DNA of 40,430 bases from an uncultured Actinomyces sp. (GCA_902373545.1 CABKMZ010000012.1:1-40430), one strand, 5' to 3'. Shown: positions 8,576 through 16,041, counted from the first letter of the stretch. Notes: generated by a model from the letters alone, not told the origin. Numbers and translations are program-made.

Positions 8576-9718
8576 TTACATTCCCCCGGTAGACGCCATT
8601 ACTGCGCGGCGCGCCGCAAGATTGATCACCTGTGCCCCTTCCTGCCTTTCTTCCCTCGCGCCGGACATGTGACTGACGCCAATCCAGGGCATGATGAAGC
8701 AAGAAGGAACACCCGTTTCCTCTGCGATCCTCCGCACCGGCAAACCCGGCCAAACGCGCTCAGCAGCCTGCAAAAACAGAGCGGGAGTCTCTATGGGGAC
8801 CTCGACAGGCTCATCGAACCTCCAACCGCGAGCATTAATCTGCCCATACAGACTCTTTGCCCGCATGTCAGAGATTAGATGGAGCCTACTGGCACGCTTA
8901 ATGATTGCCATTAAGGACACTCCAAAACGTGCCTTAATTCGCAATAAGTCAGTCAGCATAGAACGCTCATGAACAAGCTCACGAAGAGGAGCTTCGGGCA
9001 AAAGAAGCGCACCAGCAAAATCAAATGCCTTCAGTTCCTGAGGTGACCTCGCACGGGGTGCCCTAGCCATATCGTGATCAAAGAGCAGGTGAGCCAACTC
9101 GTGCGCAATAGTCAGACGCTGCACATCTCCACGTTTGGGAGCCAAAGTGCCAACCAGAGGCCTGTCCTCACTAGCGGACGGGTGAGACACCCCAGCCATG
9201 TCTGTCCCATAAGAACGCTCAGGATCCAAGTTGGCCACGACTGCAACGCCCATACGCTCCACCAGCCTTGTCATGGAACCGACCGGCGCGTCCGCACGCA
9301 AGCCAGCGACTTCCCGGATCGCCGCAGCCGCATCCTCAGCATCCAACCCGCTCATCTGAGGAGGAACGAATGTGCGATACCCCGACTCAAGAGACGTCAC
9401 GCGCCACAGATCACCCGCAAGCTGCACGAGTACACCGATTCGGCGTTCCTCACGCGCCCGCGTTGAAGACTTCTTTCGGAACGTTGCGGCAGCCGCATCC
9501 GACACACGCGGAGCACGAGCAAAAAACGAAGGCGGAACATCGAACTCCAGAGCTAGTCTCGTCACCAGCTCCTCGGAAAATGGAGAAACACCGTGCACAA
9601 TTTTCGAGACGGCTCCCTGCGTCATACCCAAACGAGAAGCCAGTTCTCCCTGTGTCATCCCTTCCAAATCCAGAAGGGCCGACAGACGCCTCCCATAACA
9701 CCTATTCACCGAACCCAT
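8576..9718 (-). CDS. XRE-family HTH fused to ImmA/IrrE metallopeptidase
   Basis: 380 aa. The N-terminal helix-turn-helix spans about residues 10-65 (GMTQGELASRLGMTQGAVSKI). An ImmA/IrrE (COG2856) zinc-peptidase domain follows, with the HELAH motif at residues 206-210 (TIAHELAHLLFDHD). The C-terminal part (about 290-380) has a predicted ligand-sensing or regulatory role. Proteins of this plan repress promoters and are inactivated or activated by self- or partner cleavage; related modules control ICEs, prophages and toxin-antitoxin-like loci. The ATG at 9718 lies inside the end of the upstream gene (17-base overlap), implying translational coupling with that partner. A GTG three codons in is an alternative start. 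Confidence 0.9.
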   Translation of the reverse strand: MGSVNRCYGRRLSALLDLEGMTQGELASRLGMTQGAVSKIVHGVSPFSEELVTRLALEFDVPPSFFARAPRVSDAAAATFRKKSSTRAREERRIGVLVQLAGDLWRVTSLESGYRTFVPPQMSGLDAEDAAAAIREVAGLRADAPVGSMTRLVERMGVAVVANLDPERSYGTDMAGVSHPSASEDRPLVGTLAPKRGDVQRLTIAHELAHLLFDHDMARAPRARSPQELKAFDFAGALLLPEAPLRELVHERSMLTDLLRIKARFGVSLMAIIKRASRLHLISDMRAKSLYGQINARGWRFDEPVEVPIETPALFLQAAERVWPGLPVRRIAEETGVPSCFIMPWIGVSHMSGAREERQEGAQVINLAARRAVMASTGGM

Positions 9719-10349
9719 CAGCTATAGCCTCCTCCGCGTCGATCTGAGCAAAGAAGTCCTCCAACGGATTTTCTTGATTATCGACGAATCGCAGCGCCTT
9801 CAAGACCCCAATGTCATCACTCAGCGGAATACTTGCATCAATCGGTGTTTGACTGCCGAACGCACCCTTCCCTTTCGGATGAACGAGACGCAATGTGAAG
9901 CCCTCCTCAACCCTGCCCGGGTCCACATAGTCCCAGAGGAGCAGAAGATTCAACGCGGGAGCACTCTCGTCTTCAACCTCAAGAAGGGACGGCTGCCAGA
10001 AGGCCTGACGCGCCCCATTCCGACCGGCAGCCGGAACCCCGCCAGGAAAGACAGTTGAAGACTCTTTCAAAAAGCGCGCGCAGACTCCATCCGATTCCAC
10101 CAGCAGCTGTCCCATGCGTTGCGGCGAACCGGCTACCCGCCACCCATTCGGAAGCTCACCCCCAGCCGTGAGGACCTCACGCAAGCACGCGCGTGCGACG
10201 AGTGGACGCAGCATCGGATACTTTTCGTGGGCAAGCCCGCGCATACGTCGCTCGGCATCTTGGAGAGCTTCCCAGTGCGCATTCCAAAGCACAGGGGAGA
10301 GCTGCTCGGCAGCGCTTTGCATAGTCTCGATCATGTTCGTGTCGCTCAT
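9702..10349 (-). CDS. Protein of unknown function, coupled to XRE-ImmA gene
   Basis: 215 aa, family not recognised. The start at 10349 has GGAGG six bases upstream; longer in-frame starts add a poor N-terminus. The protein is soluble, helical at the N-terminus (MQSAAEQLSPVLWNAHWEALQDAERRM), mixed in the middle, and acidic at the C-terminus (LEDFFAQIDAEEAIADGFGE). No signal peptide, membrane segment or catalytic motif is visible. It overlaps the XRE-ImmA gene by 17 bases, so the two are probably made in fixed ratio and may interact. A toxin, toxin-like effector or protease substrate is a reasonable guess from context only. Confidence 0.8.
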   Translation of the reverse strand: MSDTNMIETMQSAAEQLSPVLWNAHWEALQDAERRMRGLAHEKYPMLRPLVARACLREVLTAGGELPNGWRVAGSPQRMGQLLVESDGVCARFLKESSTVFPGGVPAAGRNGARQAFWQPSLLEVEDESAPALNLLLLWDYVDPGRVEEGFTLRLVHPKGKGAFGSQTPIDASIPLSDDIGVLKALRFVDNQENPLEDFFAQIDAEEAIADGFGE

Positions 10350-10534
10350 CTCAGCCTCCGATAAACCTTTGGGAATATTATGCACTAAAAAGACATGTCG
10401 ATGGGGCAGACACAACACGATCGTCTATGACTCAGACAACAGTTACTCCGGCCCGCAAACCAACGCATGGCGACGGACTTCGCCCAGGCCGCGTCCGCGC
10501 GCGAGCATCCCCGTCTGCGCAAAGCGGAGGCTCT

Positions 10535-11134
10535 TCAGTGGCACTGAATCATCGCGATCATGCAGGGGATCCGACCGCGCACAACCCGATAGGTGACACC
10601 CGTGTAACCCATGCGTTCAAAGAATGCCCGGTAGGATGCCGGGTCGAAGTGCTCTTGGAAGTGCACGCCGAATCGGGAGATCAGCCTCAGGAACATGGTG
10701 TGCGCGCGCTTCTTGGGAATCACGTAGGTAGGAACAATGATCGTGCCGCCCGGGCGCACGACCCGCTTGAGCTCCTTGAGCGCGTCGCCCGGTTCAGGCA
10801 GCAAGTGGATGACGTTGCCCGCCACGACGGCGTCGAACGAGTCGTCCGCGTAGTGCAAGTCGGTGATATCCGCCTGCTCGACGACCACATGCGGGAACCG
10901 TGCGAGCTTCTTGCGTGCCTGCTTGAGCATCCCCTCGGAATAGTCGGTCGCAACCACGCGCGCGCACGTGGGGGCGATGGCGGCGCTAATCGCGCCCGTT
11001 CCGCACGCACATTCGAGCACGGTGTCACCGGGGCGAATCAACCGGGCAACGGCAGTGCCCGTCCCGTCGTACACCCTCCTGTTGAGCGTGTTGACGGCGA
11101 GGTCGTAGAGCGGCGCAACTCGATCCCAGATCAT
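10535..11134 (-). CDS. Class I SAM-dependent methyltransferase (UbiE-like)
   Basis: 199 aa. SAM-binding motif I is VLECACGTG (about residues 39-47), followed by the acidic end of strand 2 (VVATDYSEGML) and the motif IV region FDAVVAGNVIHLLPEP. This is the COG2226/Methyltransf_11 plan, close to UbiE/MenG-like enzymes acting on small molecules. Translation starts at the ATG after AGGGGAGGAACAAT. Forty-three bases separate it from the upstream NADAR-like gene, so co-transcription is possible. The substrate is unknown. The 185-base gap up to the next gene shows no further coding signal. Confidence 0.87.
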   Translation of the reverse strand: MIWDRVAPLYDLAVNTLNRRVYDGTGTAVARLIRPGDTVLECACGTGAISAAIAPTCARVVATDYSEGMLKQARKKLARFPHVVVEQADITDLHYADDSFDAVVAGNVIHLLPEPGDALKELKRVVRPGGTIIVPTYVIPKKRAHTMFLRLISRFGVHFQEHFDPASYRAFFERMGYTGVTYRVVRGRIPCMIAMIQCH

Positions 11135-11177
11135 ATTGTTCCTCCCCTGTCAAACAAGGTGACAGATCAATGAAAAC

Positions 11178-11822
11178 CTAATGATACCCAAGTTCCAGAA
11201 ACGCTCGAGGTGACTGCATAGCATCCTCCAGAAGCCCCGCCCGGGCAAGACCCACCACTTTGGCCACAGTCCTTGCCTGACAGTTGATCGCCCGCTCCGG
11301 ATTATGCTCGATATCAGTGAATGCATCGAACATCATGACCTGCTCAACGAGCTTGTCATCACGACAGAGAGCCGAGGCGTACAACCAGTCGTAGAAATAA
11401 GTCTTCGGCTCTAATGGGAATTCATGTGCAAAATACTTGAAACCAACGAGCTTTCCGCTTGCCCTCAATCGCCGATCTGTTTTTGCCGCACGACTCGAGG
11501 CGTCGAAAAGATCAACAAACGGGCCACCATGCGAAAACACTTTTGAAGCCTGGAAAGCACATTCAACACTGTAACTTCCACGTCCTGGATGCTCAATCAT
11601 CAAATTGAACGCGCTTAACTGAACGCCAAGGTCTCTTTCACTCTTGGACGACACCTCCAGAACGCGCGACGAAGGAAACTGAGCCACATACGACGCATGT
11701 AAACTCGCAATCGAACGCTGCTTCTGCTGAATAGAAGATCCAGAAAACTGCTCAAAATCCAGAGACAACTCCGAAACATACGGCCTGGCCGAGTCAGGCA
11801 CAAACACCGGCCTACGAACCAT
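11178..11822 (-). CDS. DarT1-associated NADAR antitoxin-family protein (orphan)
   Basis: 214 aa from the ATG at 11822, which has AGAAGGGG seven bases upstream; a GTG at 11840 would place that signal inside the gene. I recognise the family from the blocks SSKSERDLGVQLSAFNLMI, VECAFQASKVFSHGG, LVGFKYFAHEFPLEPKT, YDWLYASAL and the C-terminal AFTDIEHNPERAINCQAR. These match DUF6977/NADAR proteins paired with DarT1 toxins, ADP-ribosylglycohydrolases that remove ADP-ribose from DNA. No DarT (DUF4433) toxin gene lies beside it; neighbours are a methyltransferase and a small membrane protein. Local DNA is AT-richer than the core genes, consistent with transfer. Family identity is from memory of conserved segments, not a search. 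Confidence 0.75.
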   Translation of the reverse strand: MVRRPVFVPDSARPYVSELSLDFEQFSGSSIQQKQRSIASLHASYVAQFPSSRVLEVSSKSERDLGVQLSAFNLMIEHPGRGSYSVECAFQASKVFSHGGPFVDLFDASSRAAKTDRRLRASGKLVGFKYFAHEFPLEPKTYFYDWLYASALCRDDKLVEQVMMFDAFTDIEHNPERAINCQARTVAKVVGLARAGLLEDAMQSPRAFLELGYH

Positions 11823-12029
11823 GACGTGACCCCTTCTCACTCAATACGACATCCCAATAATTAAGGAAAGCAAAGACGTTCATACTCTCTAGAATCCTCA
11901 CTTTCCACTGACCACAAATGCTTTCATACTTATTCAGACTGTGCAACCTTGCGCACTCGTCTTACAAAATTATCCTTCATGAACACATCGCGTTGTTCCA
12001 CTGCAAAGCCTGCCTGATATCAGACTCTA

Positions 12030-12395
12030 TTATTGTTCTCTCGCACGTTTGCGATAGGCCAGCACACCGAGGCCGTGGGCCCCGAAACCGAGCAAGCTGT
12101 AGCCCACCCCGTAGATGAGGGCACTGTCGTTGAGGAACAGGTACATCGGCGCCAGGAAGCACACAAAAGGTGCGAGCAGCCACAGGAGGCTAAAGCCCTC
12201 CTTCACACCGTCCCAGGCTCCAAACCCCATTGCCAGGATCGGCAGGATCACGAGCAGGATCAGGAACACGAGGCTCTTCACGATCTCCATCGAGTCCGAG
12301 ACGCTCGAGAGACTAAACCACGCCGCCAGCACCAGCAGGTAGATGCCAAACAGCACTGCGATACGAATCCACGTTGATTGTGTCGTCCACCTCAT
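12030..12395 (-). CDS. Small integral membrane protein, paralogue A
   Basis: 121 aa with four predicted membrane segments (about residues 10-30, 38-60, 68-90 and 92-112) and a basic C-terminus (YRKRAREQ). It is a clear paralogue of the protein at 14992-15351: both begin MRWxTxSTWxRI and share AWDGVKEGFSLLW and APFVCFL. I do not recognise the family. It lies downstream of the CstR/rhodanese cluster on the same strand but behind hairpins, so it may be transcribed separately. No strong ribosome binding site is seen. The 207-base gap before the NADAR gene (11823-12029) is AT-rich and should hold that gene's promoter. Confidence 0.8.
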   Translation of the reverse strand: MRWTTQSTWIRIAVLFGIYLLVLAAWFSLSSVSDSMEIVKSLVFLILLVILPILAMGFGAWDGVKEGFSLLWLLAPFVCFLAPMYLFLNDSALIYGVGYSLLGFGAHGLGVLAYRKRAREQ

Positions 12396-12477
12396 GACTC
12401 AATGATAGCCGCCTCACATGAAGAAAACAGCTCTTTGACACGTCAGCTGTGCGGGCCTCGACAAGGGCGTGAACGAC

Positions 12478-12504
12478 CCGGCGTCGCGGTGCTCGCAACG
12501 CCGG
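12478..12504 (-). terminator. Hairpin downstream of Cys-rich small gene
   Basis: CCGGCGT (12478-12484) and ACGCCGG (12498-12504) form a 7-bp perfect stem just after the 59-aa gene ends at 12519. There is no T-run; it may be a weak or rho-assisted terminator of the sulfur-stress cluster. Confidence 0.4.
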
Positions 12505-12518
12505 CAGTGGGGTGTGGG

Positions 12519-12698
12519 CTACTTGCAGAAGCTACCGAAGAAGCCGCTCTTCTTGCGGGCGGCGGCATACTCCTCGTCGGTATGGTTCTTGTCGCACCAC
12601 TGATCCGGGGGAACCTGTTCCTTCACCGAGTCGATGTGCTTGCCGCAGCCCTTCCAGGTGGTCTTTCCGCATACCTCGCAGGTGGTGGGTCGACACAT
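12519..12698 (-). CDS. Small Cys-rich, probably zinc-binding protein (59 aa)
   Basis: A 59-aa gene preceded by a good ribosome binding site (GGAAGGA, 7 bases before the ATG). It starts MCRPTTCEVCGKTTW, contains GCGKHID and QWCDKNHTDEE, and ends GFFGSFCK. Six Cys and two His with CxxC and CxxH spacing suggest one zinc site of rubredoxin or zinc-ribbon type, or a redox-active thiol protein. It lies on the same strand as and just after the CstR-like and CoA-disulfide reductase genes, suggesting a part in persulfide or thiol homeostasis. I recognise the pattern as a small uncharacterised actinobacterial protein, not a named family. Confidence 0.8.
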   Translation of the reverse strand: MCRPTTCEVCGKTTWKGCGKHIDSVKEQVPPDQWCDKNHTDEEYAAARKKSGFFGSFCK

Positions 12699-12722
12699 GG
12701 TTGTTTCCTTCCGTTGTTGCGC

Positions 12723-12746
12723 CGCGGATCCTTGGGCGGATCCGCG
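12723..12746 (-). terminator. Hairpin between CstR-like gene and Cys-rich gene
   Basis: CGCGGATCC (12723-12731) and GGATCCGCG (12738-12746) form a perfect 9-bp stem with a 6-base loop in the 94-base gap after the repressor gene. No T-run follows. It could partially terminate or protect the mRNA end and so lower or decouple expression of the small gene. Confidence 0.45.
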
Positions 12747-12792
12747 CCATGGTGTTGTGACGTTGCGCCCGCAGTCTGGCTGCGCCGTCGCA

Positions 12793-13098
12793 TTAGGCCA
12801 ATCTGAGGAACAGTTGCTCGAGTTCTTCGAGCGTGATGCTCCCGGTTGTGACGAGAGATTCTACCGCTTCGCACTCCGACGCAGGAGCGTTTTCGGCTCC
12901 CGCATCCTCAATCGCACACTGGGACATGATCGTCGCGACGGCAAGGTAGCTGGCGCGCTTGACCGCAGAGTTAACGGCCGCGAACTGGGTGAGCACGTCA
13001 CGGCAATGTGTATCCCCGCTCTCGATGTGGTCGATGAGGCTGTCGAGCTGCCCGCGCGCACGCTTGAGCCGGTTCACGACCTGCTTGCGCGTCGTCAT
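12793..13098 (-). CDS. CsoR/RcnR-family repressor, CstR-like persulfide sensor
   Basis: 101 aa, all-helical DUF156 fold (MTTRKQVVNRLKRARGQLDSLI). Cys32 (THCRDVLTQ) and Cys61 (TIMSQCAIED) sit where the two sensor cysteines of CstR lie. The His that copper-sensing CsoR proteins carry four residues before the second Cys is Ile57 here. The absence of that copper ligand, with a rhodanese-fused reductase next door, argues for sensing persulfide or polysulfide rather than Cu(I). Start and upstream stop overlap as ATGA (13095-13098), so it is translated with the reductase gene. It probably represses its own operon through the palindrome at 14830-14845. Confidence 0.9.
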   Translation of the reverse strand: MTTRKQVVNRLKRARGQLDSLIDHIESGDTHCRDVLTQFAAVNSAVKRASYLAVATIMSQCAIEDAGAENAPASECEAVESLVTTGSITLEELEQLFLRLA

Positions 13099-14777
13099 GC
13101 GCACCCCTCCCCCGTGACGAGGACGGCCTCGGCCTTGTCTCCGAGCCACGCCCGCAGCGTCTGAATGCCGCCCGACAGCATGGTCACATTGAAGCCCGCG
13201 TGGCGCACGATGCGGTAGCCGATCCAGGAGCGCACGCCCGCGGCGCACATGACGACGAAGGGCTGGTCGCCGACCTTCTCATCGACCCAGGAGCGGACCT
13301 CGTCGAGGCGGTCACGCAGCTGAGTGTGGGGAATGTTGAGGGAGTTGGGCATGTGCCCGGCAGCGTACTCGCCAGGCGTGCGCACATCGAGGACCGGCAT
13401 GTCTTCGGTCAGGGCGTCCGGGCCGGTGAGGACGAGTTCGCCGGTCGCCACGTTGTGGGCGACCATGCCGGTCTGGTTGACGGGGTCCTTGGCCTGGCCG
13501 TAGGGCGGCGCATAGGCGAGGTCCAGGTCGATGAGGTCCGTCGCGCTCAGGCCAGCCCGCATGGCGGTCGCGATGACGTCGATGCGGCGGTCCACGCCGT
13601 CGGCGCCCACGGCTTGCGCGCCGAGAATCTGCCCGCCGGTGCCCACGTGCATGAGGATGTGCACGGGCTTGGCGCCGGGGAAATAGCCCGCGTGCTGGTT
13701 GGCGTGCGTGTGCACCGTGAAGTACTCCGCGCCCGAGGCGTCGAGGGCCTGGCGGTTAGCGCCGGTCATGGCGGCGGTGAGACTCCCGATCCGAACGATT
13801 GCGGTGCCCTGGGGGCTCGGGATGGGGCGCGCGGTGGCTTCGCCGTGTTCGGCGTCGGCGATCGCGTCGGCGACGAGGCGTCCCCCGCGGTTCGCGGGTC
13901 CGGCCAGGGCGACGGGACGGTCGTGGTCGCGACCCATCGTGCCGTCGCCGATCGCGTAGACGTCATCGGCGCTAGTACGCCCGTGCTCGTCGACGAGGAT
14001 GTAGCCGCGGCTGGTCTCGATGCCCGCGGCCTCGGCGAAGGCGGTGTCGGGGCGCACGCCGGTCGACAGCGCGATGACGTCGGCGCTCAGCTCGGTGCCG
14101 TCGGAAAGCGTCACGGAGTCGTGGTCGTCGCCGTGGGTGATGGACTGAGCGGCAACTCCTGCATGGACACACACGCCGAGGCCGCGCAGCTCCTGCGTGA
14201 CCAGCGCGGCCATCTCGACCTCAAGAGGCGGCAGGACGTGCTCGGCGTACTCGACGAGGTGGGTTTCGAAGCCTCTGTGCGCGAGGGCCTCGGCGGCCTC
14301 GACGCCGATGAAGCCGGCACCGAGGACGACGGCTCGCGTTCCCGAGGCCTCGCGCAGGGCGAGGGCGTCGTCGACCGTACGCAGGGTGTGTACGCGCGGG
14401 GAGTCGAGGCCGTCGATGGGCGGGCGGGCGGCGAGTCCTCCGGGGGAAAGGATCAGGTGGTCGTAGGTGAGCGTGTAAGCCTCGCCGGTCTCCGTGTTCG
14501 CGACCTGGACGCTGCGGGCGCCCGGGTCAATCGCCGTGACCTCGGAGTTGATGCGCACGTCCAAGTTGAGTGCGGCCTTGAGGGTTTGCGGGGTGTGGAG
14601 GAGGAGCTTGGCGGGGTCTTCGATCTCGCCGCCAACGTAATACGGGAGCCCGCAGTTCGCGAAGGACACGTACCTGCTGCGCTCCAGCACGATGATCTCG
14701 GCGCCCTCGTCGCGCCTGCGCAGGCGCGCAGCCGCACTCATGCCACCCGCGACTCCTCCGACGACTACTACTCGCAT
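13095..14777 (-). CDS. CoA-disulfide reductase / rhodanese fusion (CoADR-RHD)
   Basis: 560 aa from the ATG at 14777. Residues 1-450 are a pyridine nucleotide-disulfide oxidoreductase: N-terminal FAD motif VVVGGVAGGMSAAAR, single active Cys42 in SFANCGLPYY as in CoADR/Npsr enzymes, second dinucleotide motif VVLGAGFIGVEAAEAL, and FAD-binding AIGDG. Residues about 465-560 are a rhodanese domain with active Cys511 (VVMCAAGVRSW). Such fusions reduce CoA-persulfide or polysulfide using NAD(P)H and clear sulfane sulfur in the cytosol. Its partner in sensing is the CstR-like repressor overlapping its stop codon. The Shine-Dalgarno is weak (AAAGTGAG), seven bases upstream. The upstream in-frame extension to 14867 would cross the operator and is rejected. 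Confidence 0.93.
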   Translation of the reverse strand: MRVVVVGGVAGGMSAAARLRRRDEGAEIIVLERSRYVSFANCGLPYYVGGEIEDPAKLLLHTPQTLKAALNLDVRINSEVTAIDPGARSVQVANTETGEAYTLTYDHLILSPGGLAARPPIDGLDSPRVHTLRTVDDALALREASGTRAVVLGAGFIGVEAAEALAHRGFETHLVEYAEHVLPPLEVEMAALVTQELRGLGVCVHAGVAAQSITHGDDHDSVTLSDGTELSADVIALSTGVRPDTAFAEAAGIETSRGYILVDEHGRTSADDVYAIGDGTMGRDHDRPVALAGPANRGGRLVADAIADAEHGEATARPIPSPQGTAIVRIGSLTAAMTGANRQALDASGAEYFTVHTHANQHAGYFPGAKPVHILMHVGTGGQILGAQAVGADGVDRRIDVIATAMRAGLSATDLIDLDLAYAPPYGQAKDPVNQTGMVAHNVATGELVLTGPDALTEDMPVLDVRTPGEYAAGHMPNSLNIPHTQLRDRLDEVRSWVDEKVGDQPFVVMCAAGVRSWIGYRIVRHAGFNVTMLSGGIQTLRAWLGDKAEAVLVTGEGCA

Positions 14778-14829
14778 GTTCGGCTCACTTTCTGGCTCAA
14801 GGACGGGTTTTCTTCGACAGACTCCAATA

Positions 14830-14845
14830 ATACCCCCGGGGGTAT
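14830..14845. promoter_or_regulatory. Perfect CsoR/CstR-type operator palindrome
   Basis: ATACCCCCGGGGGTAT is a perfect 16-bp palindrome 52 bases upstream of the CoADR-rhodanese start. CsoR/CstR-family operators have this form, with ATACCCC and GGGGTAT arms. On the minus strand TATTAT overlaps its downstream edge and could be the -10 hexamer, so the bound repressor would block RNA polymerase. Confidence 0.8.
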
Positions 14846-14991
14846 CCAAGGGCGCGTTCACACACATCTCAGCGACAACAGGTCACCAAGACCCACACAT
14901 CAACCGTCCACAGGGCCCCTCCCCCGGCTCGGACCCCCATCCACGACAACTCCCGACAAGGCCTGGGCTGGGTGAGTCGAACAATCGCACG

Positions 14992-15351
14992 TTAGCGCGC
15001 ACTGGAACGTCGAACAAACGCTCCCAAGGCATTCGCGATGATGCCGAACACTGCGTAGAAGCCGCCGAGGTAGAGCGCACTGACGTTGAAAAACAGGAAC
15101 ATCGGCACCAGGAAGCACACAAAGGGAGCGACGAACCAGAGGAGACTGAAGCCCTCCTTCACGCCATCCCACGCGGCAACGATGATCGCGATGAGCGGCA
15201 GCGCAATGAAAAGGATCGTGAACGCGAGGGCTTTGCTGCCATCGTCTATATCGGCGAGCTGGTTGACGCCGAACCAGATCCCCGATGCAGCCATGTACCC
15301 ACACGCCAGCACGAGGATGCGCATCCACGTTGATTTTGTCATCCACCTCAT
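14992..15351 (-). CDS. Small integral membrane protein, paralogue B
   Basis: 119 aa from the ATG at 15351, chosen by alignment with the paralogue at 12030-12395; an ATG at 15381 would add ten basic residues. Four membrane segments are predicted. The shared core is AWDGVKEGFSLLW then APFVCFLVPMFLF, with a conserved Asp/Lys pair between segments two and three. Family not recognised. It lies upstream of the CoADR operon on the same strand, separated by 214 bases with the operator, so it is likely a separate unit. Both paralogues have CTCTTTGACAC on the plus strand shortly upstream of their starts (12430 and 15399), showing that the duplication included flanking DNA. Confidence 0.78.
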   Translation of the reverse strand: MRWMTKSTWMRILVLACGYMAASGIWFGVNQLADIDDGSKALAFTILFIALPLIAIIVAAWDGVKEGFSLLWFVAPFVCFLVPMFLFFNVSALYLGGFYAVFGIIANALGAFVRRSSAR

Positions 15352-15498
15352 GGCACCGATGTTACACCTACGCGCCGCCATAAAACACGCATTTACCTCT
15401 TTGACACCAGCATCGGTTGGTGGGACAAAGATGCGTGTTGAGCGCGCGTCAGGACAGTAGGTGTCCCCCTGCGAGAACTACCAGGAGGAGGCGTTCAC

Positions 15499-15576
15499 GG
15501 ATAGGTTAGGCGCTTGCGGATAGGTTACTAAGCTATCCGCGTCGTCATAACCTATCCATGACATCGTTACCTATCC
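15499..15576. repeat. Phased palindromic array, copy 1 (GGATAGGTTA, 19-bp period)
   Basis: Five copies of a 10-mer: GGATAGGTTA at 15499 and 15518, then inverted TAAGCTATCC at 15529, TAACCTATCC at 15548 and TTACCTATCC at 15567. Copies in the same orientation start exactly 19 bases apart, with 9-base linkers. The two inner opposed copies are 1 base apart and can fold as GCGGATAG...CTATCCGC. A second array with the same geometry lies at 38503-38580. No gene overlaps it. Confidence 0.85.
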
Positions 15577-15825
15577 ACGAGTGCACGCTACGAGGCTCAC
15601 TTCGACTCTCCTCCACATTGACGCGCCAAGGCTCCCACGGCGCCAGCCACTCTCGCCTCACGCCTCGTCGGCACGGATTGTCTACACGGGCACCCGCACA
15701 AACACAGCGACTGTCGCTGCTAACCCGACAGGTGGCCCCCTGGGCCCCACGATGCGCACGTTAACCCGATAGGTGGTGGGGTAGGCGGGGGTGCCCATAC
15801 TCCACTCGTAGGGTTTAGCTGCGCA
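15577..15825. other. Gene-free stretch with TAACCCGAYAGGTGG motifs
   Basis: No credible gene. TAACCCGACAGGTGG (15721-15735) and TAACCCGATAGGTGG (15762-15776) are direct repeats 41 bases apart; a related inverted piece, CCACCTGT, lies at 15843-15850. They adjoin a transposase remnant and may be decayed insertion-sequence ends. Confidence 0.45.
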
Positions 15826-16026
15826 TCAAGGGGTTAATACCGCCACCTGTGTGGCCGTACTGCCCCAATACCCGGGACACATCACATCAAGATGCTTGGC
15901 CGTGGAATTAATGCGGCTAACCTGGCTGATATTACACAGGGAGCAGCGCCATCGCTGCGCCCCTGACGCTGAGTGCCCATACCTGGTCATCACTGGCCCG
16001 CACGCCGGGCATTTGGGGGTATTCAT
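15826..16026 (-). pseudogene. IS1249-like transposase N-terminal remnant
   Basis: From the ATG at 16026 the frame gives a zinc-ribbon start: CPACGPVMTRYGHSASGAQRWRC, CSLCN, then SRINSTAKHLDVM. This is the N-terminus of IS1249/IS256-group-like transposases, which begin CPxCGxxMxxxGxxxxGxQRWRC. After about residue 48 the similarity stops and the frame ends at 15826, so more than 300 residues, including the catalytic DDE region, are missing. The start codon lies in a perfect inverted repeat, GGGGGTAT-TC-ATACCCCC (16015-16032). I take it as a dead fragment; the exact IS family is a judgement by eye. Confidence 0.65.
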
Positions 16027-16041
16027 ACCCCCACGATGAAA

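Noticed and set aside
13200..14975. 591-codon plus-strand frame
   Set aside because: Antisense shadow of the CoADR-rhodanese gene; it also runs through the operator.
15558..15772. Overlapping short plus-strand frames
   Set aside because: Arg/Pro/Thr-rich, no ribosome binding site, one starts within the palindromic array.
16015..16032. Palindrome GGGGGTAT-TC-ATACCCCC as a second CstR operator
   Set aside because: The arms are in the opposite order to the CstR site and it overlaps a transposase remnant, not a sulfur gene.
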